The position numbers and the translations under genes are program-made. From positions 1,550,001 to 1,614,000 of the forward strand of contig NZ_RKLQ01000001.1 of the NCBI RefSeq assembly GCF_019599405.1: 64,000 nt of DNA, written 5' to 3'. The notes beneath the pieces were generated by a model. The model had not been told where the DNA came from. It searched no databases and worked only from the letters and a program-made list of their open reading frames with translations. Position 1 is the stretch's first letter, and the number at the start of each line of letters is the position of its first letter. The stretch is from Haloarcula salinisoli (GTDB taxonomy: Archaea; Halobacteriota; Halobacteria; Halobacteriales; Haloarculaceae). Below are positions 52,119 through 60,082 of this stretch, in pieces.

Positions 52119-52904
52119 ATGGTACCTCCCGAAGTCACCGTCCTCGACCGCGGGCGCGTCATGGCCGACCGGAGCTTCGTCGTCGACGGGACGAGCGTCG
52201 CGACGGCCTCGAACCGCGAGCCCGACCACGAGTACGAGGAGTACGTCGTCTGGAACCTCCTCATCGAGACGCCCGAGCGCACGATACTGTGGGACACCGG
52301 CTCACATCCCGAGGCGGGCGAGGGCTACTGGCCCGCGCCGCTGTACGAGGCCTTCGCCCACGTCGACGCGGCCGACCATACCCTGGAGGGTGACCTCGCC
52401 GCGGCCGGTTACGCGCTCGACGACATCGACGCCGTAGTGATGAGCCACCTCCACCTGGACCACGCCGGCGGCCTCGTTAACTTCGCCGGGACGGACGTGC
52501 CTATCTACGTCCATCGCGAGGAACTCCCCTACGCCTACTACAGCGCCAGGACGACGGAGGGCTCTATCGCCTACCTGGCCAGCGACTTCGACCACGACCT
52601 CGACTGGGAGATAGTCCACGGTGACAGTTACCACCTCGCCGAGGGCGTCGAACTGCTGCACCTGCCCGGCCACACCCCAGGCCTCATGGGCGCGCTCATC
52701 GAGCGGGCGGGCGACCCGCTGCTCGTGGTGGGCGACGAGGCCTACGTCGAGGCCAACTACGCGGGCCAGTCGATGGCGACGAGCCTGCTGTGGAGCAACG
52801 CCGCCTGGCGCGAGAGCCTGGCGCGCTGTCGGGATATCGAACGGGAGACGGGCGCGGAGATTCTACTGGGCCACGACCTGTCGGTGTTCGAGTCAGTAGT
52901 CTAG
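52119..52904 (+). CDS. Metallo-beta-lactamase-fold hydrolase (acyl-homoserine-lactonase-like)
   Basis: The 261-residue protein has the zinc motif SHLHLDHAGG (HxHxDH), followed by HLPGHTPG, VGDEAYV and LGHD, the usual ligand order of a two-zinc MBL enzyme. The IDAVVMSHLHLDH and YVHREELPYAY region resembles AiiA/AttM lactonases, which open homoserine lactones or other lactones. The true substrate is not known. Its TAG stop overlaps the convergent small gene's stop over CTAG (52901-52904). Confidence 0.85.
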   Translation: MVPPEVTVLDRGRVMADRSFVVDGTSVATASNREPDHEYEEYVVWNLLIETPERTILWDTGSHPEAGEGYWPAPLYEAFAHVDAADHTLEGDLAAAGYALDDIDAVVMSHLHLDHAGGLVNFAGTDVPIYVHREELPYAYYSARTTEGSIAYLASDFDHDLDWEIVHGDSYHLAEGVELLHLPGHTPGLMGALIERAGDPLLVVGDEAYVEANYAGQSMATSLLWSNAAWRESLARCRDIERETGAEILLGHDLSVFESVV

Positions 52905-53080
52905 ACCGGCCGTATCGTCAATCGCTCGCCGTCGCGATTTCGGACCACCCACCGGTCCTCGTCGTGGTCCACGACGGTCCAGAGTCCGAACTGGAAGTGG
53001 AGTTCGAACTCGACGGCGTTGATACGCTGGTCGGTCTCGGCAATTCGGTACGCTGTCGCCGTGGCGACGGGACTGTTCAC
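52901..53080 (-). CDS. Small hypothetical protein
   Basis: A GTG at 53080 overlaps the stop of the DICT-domain gene (GTGA), opening a 59-residue frame beginning VNSPVATATAYRIAETDQ. It has a beta-rich segment (NAVEFELHFQFGLWTVVDHD) and ends in RLTIRPV. Its composition suits a real haloarchaeal protein. The overlap suggests coupling to the upstream sensor. The rest of the longer in-frame stretch to 53251 lies inside the sensor gene and is ignored. The family is not recognised. Confidence 0.6.
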   Translation of the reverse strand: MNSPVATATAYRIAETDQRINAVEFELHFQFGLWTVVDHDEDRWVVRNRDGERLTIRPV

Positions 53081-53799
53081 TGTTCGACCGTTCCGTACCG
53101 GGACACCAGATGGTCGACGATGTAGTCGACCGTAGCAGGGTCGTACGTCCAGAAGCCGTAGAACTCGCGGGGCTCGCGCTCCTCGGCCAGCAGCGCGCAT
53201 TTCTGTGTGGTTGCCTCGTCGTCGGTCCCGTCGTCGAAGACGACGAACCACGACGTCGCTATCTCCTCGCTGCGGTCCAGATGGAGCTGGAACGTGCTGT
53301 GGGCCGGCGGGTCGATATCGGGCACCGCGTAGGCGTGGACGTCGACGGCCGAGTCGCCGAGTCGCTCGTACAGGTCCAGTTCGCCCTGTAGCGTCGAAAG
53401 CGTCTGGAAACCGGCGTACAGCGACCCCTCACCGACCCGCCAGGCGCGGTCCTCTATCTCACGGGAGGCCGCGACCATCCGTTCGATGGACCAGGAAGTA
53501 AACAGGGTCTCGTCCAGATGGTCGAGGAGACCGTGACCGGCGTCCTCGCCCAGCACGCGCTCGCGGTCGTCGAGTGAGTCGTAGAACGAGTCGATATCCG
53601 TCGCCGCGTAGACGCCGTCGCCGTCCGAGAGTGTGAGGAACTCGCCGGGGCGGCCGCTACCGGTCGTCTCCCGAACGACCCGGACGTTCCGGTCCGCAAA
53701 GCGGCCCCGGAGGTCGTCGGTGACCGACCCGTCGGCGTTGAACACCGTCAGGGTCTGCTCGTGGGCTTCAACGCCGGCGATGAGTTCGCTGAGCGACAT
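53077..53799 (-). CDS. DICT-domain sensory protein
   Basis: The 240-residue protein begins MSLSELIAGVEAHEQTLTVF and has a segment (SIERMVAASREIEDRAWRVG) and a final region with WFVVFDDGTDD ... GFWTYDPATVD that resemble DICT sensory domains. DICT domains occur in haloarchaeal proteins and next to two-component or cyclic-nucleotide systems in bacteria. No enzymatic output domain is visible, so it may bind a ligand or partner. Recognition is by pattern; a profile search would settle it. It is coupled by GTGA to the small gene downstream. Confidence 0.65.
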   Translation of the reverse strand: MSLSELIAGVEAHEQTLTVFNADGSVTDDLRGRFADRNVRVVRETTGSGRPGEFLTLSDGDGVYAATDIDSFYDSLDDRERVLGEDAGHGLLDHLDETLFTSWSIERMVAASREIEDRAWRVGEGSLYAGFQTLSTLQGELDLYERLGDSAVDVHAYAVPDIDPPAHSTFQLHLDRSEEIATSWFVVFDDGTDDEATTQKCALLAEEREPREFYGFWTYDPATVDYIVDHLVSRYGTVEQ

Positions 53800-54123
53800 T
53801 CACGTGGGCCGAGGCCCGGTACGGCATTAGGCCTTCCGACGAGTGCGACCGCGGTATCCACTGCCCAGCTGGCCAGTGAGATGCCACGCGGTCGCCAGTG
53901 TGACCGACCGCTTTCTCGAACCAGATCCGGAGCGATAACTGTCTGTACTCCAACTGTTTGGACGGTGCCGAAAACCCCGGAGATTAATCATCGTAGTTTA
54001 CCCAGAATAGGGTGCCTTCGCCCGAATAATAACGATTAATAGGACTTGATGTAGTGGAAAATCTTTAGTCGTGGCCCCCCAACCTTCCGGTACGGCACCA
54101 GAGCTGGGGCCGAGGATTTCACA
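53800..54123. promoter_or_regulatory. Divergent promoter region, DICT gene and porA
   Basis: The 324-base gap between divergent genes contains an AT-rich stretch (about 53980-54070, with AATAATAACGATTAATAGG) that probably holds the porA promoter and regulator sites. No perfect palindrome longer than a few bases stands out, and no small gene or RNA is evident. Confidence 0.4.
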
Positions 54124-56022
54124 ATGACAGACAACGAACTAATCTGGCGAATCGCTGGCGGTTCCGGTGACGGAATCGACTCGACCAGTCAGAACTTCGC
54201 GAAGGCCCTGATGCGTTCGGGACTTCACGTTTTCACACACCGGCATTACCCGTCTCGTATCCGCGGTGGCCACACGTACGTCGAAGTACGCGCGAAGGAC
54301 GAGGATGTACAGTCACGCGGTGACGGCTACAACTTCCTGCTCGCCCTGGGTGACTCCTTCGCCCGGAACCCACAAGACGAGGCCTACTACGGCAAGGAAG
54401 AGCTGAAACCGCTGTACGAGAACTTCGACGACCTCCGCGAGGGCGGCGTCCTGCTGTACGACGAGGGGCTGCTCGACGAGGAAGACGTCGAGGAGATAGA
54501 GCTCGAAGAGGCCGCCGAGGAGAACGGCTGGCACGTGGTCCCGATGGACCTGCGTGGCATCGCCAAAGAGCACGGCCGAGAGATTATGCGCAACACGGCC
54601 GGTATCGGCGCGACCGCCGCCATCCTCGACATCGGCACCGAAGAGTTCGAGACGCTCATCGAGCAGAACATGGCCGGCGATATGCAGGAGGCCAACCTCG
54701 CAGTGCTCGAAGATGCCTACGAGGCCGCCTCCGAACTCGATATCGACCACGATATCGAGGTTCCGGAAGGCTCTCACGACGAAGAGCAGGTCATTCTCTC
54801 GGGTTCTAACGCTATCTCCTATGGCGCGCTCGACGAAGGCTGTCGGTTCATCTCGGGATACCCGATGACCCCGTGGACCGACGTCTTCACCATCATGTCC
54901 CAGCACCTGCCCGAGTTCGGCGGTATCTCCGAGCAGGTCGAGGACGAGATCGCTGCAGCCGCGCTCGCCCTCGGAGCCTCCCACATGGGAGTCAAGTCCA
55001 TGTCCGGCTCCTCGGGCGGTGGGTTCGCCCTGATGTCCGAGCCGCTCGGACTGGCCGAGATGACCGAGACGCCGGTCGTCCTGGTCGAAGCGATGCGTGC
55101 CGGCCCCTCGACCGGGATGCCGACCAAGCCCGAACAGGCGGACCTGGAACACGTCCTGTACACGTCACAGGGCGACTCCGCACGGGTCGTGTTCGCGCCC
55201 GCGAACATCCGCGAGTGTTACACCCAGACACGCTCGGCGTTCCGCATCGCCTACGAGTACCAGATTCCGTCCATCGTCATCTACGACCAGAAGATTCAGG
55301 GCGAGCTCCGGAACCTGCCGGCGAGCCACTTCGACGAGGAGCCAAACGCCGACCCCGGCTCCGTCCTTACGGAGGAGGAGATTCAGGACGCCGCCCACCA
55401 CGCGTCGGGCAAGTTCCAGCGGTTCCTCCACGAGCCCGAAGACGGCTCGAACGTGAGTCCACGCTCGGTGCCCGGCCAGAAGGACGGGCGTTACCTTGCG
55501 ACCGGGAACGAGCACAACCCGTCGGGCCACATCAGCGAGGACCCCGACAACCGCATCGCCCAGATGGAGCGCCGTCTGAACAAGCTCGACGACATCCGCG
55601 CCGACCTCGACGAGAACACCTCTCACCAGACCTACTACGGCCCCGAAGACGCCGAGCACGGCGTCCTCGTCTGGGGGAGCCAGCAGGACACGGCCTTCGA
55701 GGCCGTCGACCGGCTCAACGAGAACGGCCACAGCGTGAAGGCCCTGGGCGTCTCCGACATGGCCCCGTACCCGGTCGAAGAGGTCTCCGAGTGGCTCGAG
55801 TCCGTCGACCAGGCGCTGGTCGTCGAGATGAACGCCACGGCCCAGTTCCGCGGGCTGACCCAGAAGGAGATCGGCAAGTACGGCGACAAGATGTCGAGCC
55901 TCCTGAAGTACAACGGCAACCCCTTCGAGCCCGCCGAGATCGTCGACGGGTTCGAGTCCAGCATCAACGGCGAGGAGCTCGCCGCGACCAACATGAAGTA
56001 CCTGCCAGCGGCAGGTGACTAA
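54124..56022 (+). CDS. porA: 2-oxoacid:ferredoxin oxidoreductase, fused gamma-alpha subunit (probably pyruvate)
   Basis: The 632-residue protein joins an N-terminal gamma domain (about 1-195, with GGSGDGIDSTSQNFAKAL) to an alpha (pyrimidine-binding) domain starting with NAISYGALDEGCRFISGYPMTP, then STGMPTKPEQADLEHVL. Haloarchaea have two such enzymes; this length paired with a 312-residue beta subunit is, from memory, that of the pyruvate enzyme rather than the shorter 2-oxoglutarate one. It decarboxylates the oxoacid to acyl-CoA and reduces ferredoxin. Four bases separate it from porB. Confidence 0.85.
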   Translation: MTDNELIWRIAGGSGDGIDSTSQNFAKALMRSGLHVFTHRHYPSRIRGGHTYVEVRAKDEDVQSRGDGYNFLLALGDSFARNPQDEAYYGKEELKPLYENFDDLREGGVLLYDEGLLDEEDVEEIELEEAAEENGWHVVPMDLRGIAKEHGREIMRNTAGIGATAAILDIGTEEFETLIEQNMAGDMQEANLAVLEDAYEAASELDIDHDIEVPEGSHDEEQVILSGSNAISYGALDEGCRFISGYPMTPWTDVFTIMSQHLPEFGGISEQVEDEIAAAALALGASHMGVKSMSGSSGGGFALMSEPLGLAEMTETPVVLVEAMRAGPSTGMPTKPEQADLEHVLYTSQGDSARVVFAPANIRECYTQTRSAFRIAYEYQIPSIVIYDQKIQGELRNLPASHFDEEPNADPGSVLTEEEIQDAAHHASGKFQRFLHEPEDGSNVSPRSVPGQKDGRYLATGNEHNPSGHISEDPDNRIAQMERRLNKLDDIRADLDENTSHQTYYGPEDAEHGVLVWGSQQDTAFEAVDRLNENGHSVKALGVSDMAPYPVEEVSEWLESVDQALVVEMNATAQFRGLTQKEIGKYGDKMSSLLKYNGNPFEPAEIVDGFESSINGEELAATNMKYLPAAGD

Positions 56023-56025
56023 CCT

Positions 56026-56964
56026 ATGAGTGCATTCAGCGCAATCGGAGAGGACCGAGAGATAGAGCGAGACGAGTTCACGCCAGGCATCGAGCCACAG
56101 GCCACCTGGTGCCCCGGCTGTGGGGACTTCGGTGTCCTGAAGGCGTTGAAACAGGCCATGCCCGAAGTGGGCAAGAACCCCGACGAGGTCGCCCTCTTTA
56201 CGGGTATCGGCTGTTCCGGGAAGCTAAACAGCTACTTCAACAGCTACGGCTTCCACACCATCCACGGCCGCTCGCTGCCCGTCGCCCGGGCCGCGAAGCT
56301 GGCCAACCCCAAGATCGAGGTCATCGCCGCCGGCGGCGACGGTGACGGCTACGGTATCGGTGGCAACCACACCATCCACACCGCTCGTGAGAACCACGAT
56401 ATGACCTACATCGTGTTCAACAACGAGATCTTCGGGCTCACGAAGGGCCAGACCTCGCCGACCTCGCCGAAGGGTCACAAGTCCAAGACCCAGCCCCACG
56501 GCTCGGCGAAGTCGCCGATTCGACCCCTCAGCCAGCAGTTGAACGCCGGCGCGACCTACATCGCCCGCACCGCTGCTGTCAATCCGAACCAGGCCAAGGA
56601 GATCATCGCCGAGGCCATCGAGCACGACGGGTTCGCGCACATCGACTTCCTGACCCAGTGTCCGACCTGGAACAAGGACGCGAAACACTACGTCCCGTAC
56701 ACGGACGTCCAGCAGTCCGACGAGTTCGACTTCGACGTCTCGGACCGGGCGGAAGCCGCCGAGATGATGCGAAAGACCGAGGAGCGACTCTACGAGGGCG
56801 AAGTGCTGACCGGTCGGATGTACATCGAGGACGAGCGCCCGTCCTACGGGGCCGAGAAGCGTGCTATCGGCGAGATGCCCGAGGAACCGCTCGCAGAGCG
56901 GTACTTCGACGAGGACGCCGAGTGGGAGCGGACCTACGACAACCTCCTCCAGCACCACAAGTAA
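56026..56964 (+). CDS. porB: 2-oxoacid:ferredoxin oxidoreductase beta subunit (probably pyruvate)
   Basis: The 312-residue beta subunit holds the thiamine diphosphate site: WCPGCGDFGVL, GIGCSGKLNSYF and the GGDGDGYGIGGNH ... FNNEIFGLTKGQ motif binding the Mg-pyrophosphate. It works with PorA in oxidative decarboxylation to acyl-CoA, using ferredoxin instead of NAD. No delta (iron-sulfur) subunit is present, as is normal in haloarchaea. An Lrp-type regulator follows 160 bases downstream and may govern the operon. Confidence 0.88.
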   Translation: MSAFSAIGEDREIERDEFTPGIEPQATWCPGCGDFGVLKALKQAMPEVGKNPDEVALFTGIGCSGKLNSYFNSYGFHTIHGRSLPVARAAKLANPKIEVIAAGGDGDGYGIGGNHTIHTARENHDMTYIVFNNEIFGLTKGQTSPTSPKGHKSKTQPHGSAKSPIRPLSQQLNAGATYIARTAAVNPNQAKEIIAEAIEHDGFAHIDFLTQCPTWNKDAKHYVPYTDVQQSDEFDFDVSDRAEAAEMMRKTEERLYEGEVLTGRMYIEDERPSYGAEKRAIGEMPEEPLAERYFDEDAEWERTYDNLLQHHK

Positions 56965-57125
56965 CCCAGCCACCGCTGTGACCACGCAGTCGTCGGGACG
57001 CCCGCTGGCCCCACGTTTCGCGAAGTGAACGTGGGCCACGAGGACAGGCCGTGCGAGTTCTCGGCGGCCCGAAAGTGGGTTACTGATTCGGAACATATTT
57101 TTTCACCCACGGTAAATATCCATCT

Positions 57126-57554
57126 ATGAGTGTCGAGTCTACGGAGCGTCGTATCCTGTCAGTCCTCGAAGAGGACGCGCAGGCATCATACGCCGAGATA
57201 GCCGACCGGGCAGAAGTCTCCAAGCCCACGGTCCGCAAATATATCAAGAAATTAGAGGAAGAAGGCGTCATCGTCGGCTACTCGGCCGATATCGACCCGA
57301 AGAAGCTCTCGGGGCAGTCTATCGCCATGGTCGGCATCGACGTGGCCAGCGAGCGCTACGTCGAGGCGACCCGCCAGCTCTCCGATATCGATGCCGTCGA
57401 GTCGCTTTACACCTCCAGTGGCGACCATATGTTGATGGCGGAGGTGCGTGCGACCGACGGGAACTCCCTTGCCGCCGTCATCGAGGACGAGATACTCGAA
57501 CTCGACGGCGTGACGGCCGCCCACCCCTCTTTCTTGCAGGAACGGCTGAAGTAA
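57126..57554 (+). CDS. Lrp/AsnC-family transcriptional regulator
   Basis: The 142-residue protein has an N-terminal helix-turn-helix (about 5-60, with ASYAEIADRAEVSKPTVRKY) and a RAM domain (about 68-140) with the SLYTSSGDHMLMAEV strand. CATATTTTT (57094-57102) is centred about 28 bases before the ATG, a leaderless promoter. It follows porAB on the same strand, so oxoacid or amino acid control of that pair is plausible but unproven. Confidence 0.9.
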   Translation: MSVESTERRILSVLEEDAQASYAEIADRAEVSKPTVRKYIKKLEEEGVIVGYSADIDPKKLSGQSIAMVGIDVASERYVEATRQLSDIDAVESLYTSSGDHMLMAEVRATDGNSLAAVIEDEILELDGVTAAHPSFLQERLK

Positions 57555-57588
57555 CGGGTTTTTAGACGCTCCGGACCAGAGAGGGCCT

Positions 57589-59097
57589 ATGCCGTCTCGG
57601 TTGGTTGTTGGCGCCGGTTCGACAGCGAGAGCGATAATCCACGCAGTGAGCGGCGACCACAAGCAGCTACGCGTTCTCACGGACGACGGGCACCGCGCCG
57701 AGACGCTCCGCGAGGACGGTATCGCTGTCACCGTCACGGACGACATCGACCGGGCGGGGATGGCCGGGCTGGACATCACCCCGGCGACGGTGGTCGTCGC
57801 CACCGACGACCCGGCCGTCGCTGTCGACGCCGTGGAGACTGCTGCCGAGCTGTTCCCCGAGGCTTTCCTGCTGTGTTACAGCGGCTACGGGGCCAGCGAC
57901 GCCCAGCGCAGTCGCCTCGACGCTGTCGCCGACCGGGTGGTCGACCCCGAAGCCGTCCTCACCGAGCGACTGCAACGGTGTGTTGGTGAGCCGGGCGCGC
58001 GCACCCGACAGCTCCAGCAGGTGCTTCGCGACATCGACGGCCACCTCGCTGTCGTCACACACGACAACCCCGACCCCGACGCTATCGCGAGCGCCGTCGC
58101 GCTTGGCGAACTCGCCGCCAGAGCCGGCTGTTCGGTGTCGCTGTGTTACTACGGCGATATCTCCCACCAGGAGAACCGCGCGTTCGTGAACCTGCTGGAG
58201 TACGACCTGGTGAACCTAGAGCCCGGCGACGACGCCGCGCTCGATGCCTACGACGGGTTCGCCCTGGTGGACCACTCACGACCCGGCGTCAACGACCAGC
58301 TCCCCCAGGACCTCCCGATAGACATCGTCATCGACCACCACCCGCCGCGACTCCCTGTCGAGGCGCGCTACGTCGACCTGCGCAGCGGCGTCGGCGCGAC
58401 GAGTACGCTCCTGGTGGATTACTTCCAGCGGCTGGAGGTCGAACTGTCCGAGTCCATCGCGACCGGGCTGCTCTTTGGCATCCGTGTCGACACGAAGGAC
58501 TTCCGCCGGGAGGTGTCGGCCGAAGACTTCGAAGCTGCCGCCCAGCTCGTCCAGCGAGCGGACATGGACGCTCTTCAGCGCATCGAGGACCCGAGCGTCA
58601 GCGGCGAGACGCTCGCTATCATCGGCCGCGCCATCGACAACCGGGATGAGGAGGGGTCAGTGTTGCTCTCCTGTGTCGGCGAGCTTTCGGACCGCGACGC
58701 GCTGGCACAGGCCGCCGACAAGCTGCTCGACCTCGAGGGAATCCACGCGACGATGGTGTACGGCGTTCTCGACGGGACGATTTACGTCTCGGCGCGGGCC
58801 CGCGGCGCCGATATCGACCTCGGCGAGGCCCTGCGGGACGCGTTCGGCCAGATAGGCTCCGCGGGCGGCCACGCTGATATGGCCGGCGCCCAGATAACCC
58901 TGGGCGTGCTCGACAGCGTCGACGACCGGGAGGAGTCGCTGCACAGTATCGTCAAATCTGTCGTCAACGACCGGTTCCTCGATGCGGTCCAGTCCCGGTC
59001 TCACCGGCTGCTGGGGCTGAACGGGCGCACGGAGTACGCGCCGGACGACTACGCCGGGCTGGCCCAACCCCAACCCGACGAACACGACAGCGGGTAG
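57589..59097 (+). CDS. TrkA-N-like domain fused to DHH/DHHA1 phosphoesterase
   Basis: The 502-residue protein begins with a Rossmann-like nucleotide-binding half (RLVVGAGSTARAI, about 4-125, resembling RCK/TrkA-N). It continues with a full DHH domain: HDNPDPDA at 158-165, DHSRPG at 228-233, DHHPP at 249-253, and a DHHA1 GGHADMAGAQ near 425. DHH/DHHA1 enzymes without an S1 domain degrade nanoRNA, pAp or cyclic dinucleotides. The RCK-like half suggests NAD(H) or cyclic-di-AMP control, which is inference. All motif residues are present, so it should be active. Confidence 0.88.
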   Translation: MPSRLVVGAGSTARAIIHAVSGDHKQLRVLTDDGHRAETLREDGIAVTVTDDIDRAGMAGLDITPATVVVATDDPAVAVDAVETAAELFPEAFLLCYSGYGASDAQRSRLDAVADRVVDPEAVLTERLQRCVGEPGARTRQLQQVLRDIDGHLAVVTHDNPDPDAIASAVALGELAARAGCSVSLCYYGDISHQENRAFVNLLEYDLVNLEPGDDAALDAYDGFALVDHSRPGVNDQLPQDLPIDIVIDHHPPRLPVEARYVDLRSGVGATSTLLVDYFQRLEVELSESIATGLLFGIRVDTKDFRREVSAEDFEAAAQLVQRADMDALQRIEDPSVSGETLAIIGRAIDNRDEEGSVLLSCVGELSDRDALAQAADKLLDLEGIHATMVYGVLDGTIYVSARARGADIDLGEALRDAFGQIGSAGGHADMAGAQITLGVLDSVDDREESLHSIVKSVVNDRFLDAVQSRSHRLLGLNGRTEYAPDDYAGLAQPQPDEHDSG

Positions 59098-59134
59098 GCG
59101 AGTCTTTTTGCCACTCGCTGGGCAAGGGTCGGTG

Positions 59135-59926
59135 ATGGAAGACTCGGGTCGACCGACGGTCGGGGAGTATATGACGCGCGACGTCGCGACCGTCGACCTC
59201 GACGACACCGTCGCGGAGGTGGCCAAACGCATCGCCGAGAGCGACGACTTCAGTGGCTTTCCCGTCACCGACGGGCGACACGTCGAGGGCTTTGTCAGCG
59301 CCAGAGACCTCCTGCTCGCCGAGGGCCACGAACCGATGTTCCGGGTGATGACCGAGGACATCATCGTCGCCGCCCCCGAGATGGCCGTCCAGGACGCCGC
59401 CCGCGTCATCCTCCGGTCGGGCATCCAGAAACTCCCGGTCGTCGACGACGCCGGCAACCTCGTGGGCATCATCTCCAACGCCGACGTCATCCGCTCACAG
59501 ATAGAGCGTGCGACACCCGACAAGGTCGAGAAACTCTCGCGCACCCTCGCGAACATCCACGATATCACCACCCACGACGAGCGCCGGATGGTCGACCTCG
59601 CCGCGCTCACGCCGACCCAGCCGACGGTGTACGCCGACGAGCTGGAGGGGCGGGTGTACGAACTCGAACGCGGGCTGGCCGAGCCCCTGGTCGTCATCGA
59701 CAACGACGGCCACCTCTATCTGGCCGACGGCCACCACCGGGTGAAGGCCGCCGAACGGCTCGACATCCGGGCGATGGAGGCCAACGTCATCGTGCTCGAC
59801 GAGACCGTCGAACTGGGGATGGCCAAGACGGCCACCGAGGCCGGACTGGAGTGTATCGGCGACATCGAGGTCGTCGACTACGCCCGCCACCCGCTGGTGC
59901 AGACGACGGAGCGACTGCAAGAGTAG
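59135..59926 (+). CDS. CBS-pair protein with ParB-like C-terminal domain
   Basis: From ATG 59135 the 263-residue protein has two CBS motifs (about 8-55, GEYMTRDVATV ... GFPVTDG; about 65-125, VMTEDIIVAAPEM ... LPVVDDAGNLVGIIS). It then has a ParB/Srx-like domain with YLADGHHRVKAAERL near residue 205. CBS pairs bind adenine nucleotides, so the ParB-like domain may be controlled by energy charge. The true target is unknown; a plasmid-type ParB partner (ParA, parS) is not nearby. It lies 37 bases after the DHH fusion gene on the same strand. Confidence 0.82.
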   Translation: MEDSGRPTVGEYMTRDVATVDLDDTVAEVAKRIAESDDFSGFPVTDGRHVEGFVSARDLLLAEGHEPMFRVMTEDIIVAAPEMAVQDAARVILRSGIQKLPVVDDAGNLVGIISNADVIRSQIERATPDKVEKLSRTLANIHDITTHDERRMVDLAALTPTQPTVYADELEGRVYELERGLAEPLVVIDNDGHLYLADGHHRVKAAERLDIRAMEANVIVLDETVELGMAKTATEAGLECIGDIEVVDYARHPLVQTTERLQE

Positions 59927-59937
59927 GGAGACGTCGA

Positions 59938-60032
59938 CCGGCGGGAGACGTCTCCAAGACCGACGCGGCGACCATCGGGAGCCGCGGAGGTGCGGTGCTG
60001 TCCAGCCCGGCGCGAGACGTCTCCAAGACCGA
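59938..60032. repeat. Two 26-base direct repeats around a GAGACGTCTC palindrome
   Basis: CCGGCG(G/C)GAGACGTCTCCAAGACCGA occurs at 59938-59963 and 60007-60032, one mismatch apart, 69 bases period. GAGACGTCTC inside each is a perfect palindrome, and a third partial GGAGACGTCGACCGG lies just before the first copy. The repeats lie between the CBS gene and the mutase start. Confidence 0.75.
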
Positions 60033-60082
60033 AAGAAACCGTGGGCAGAACACACTTGTCAACAGCTACCGTACCACATGGT

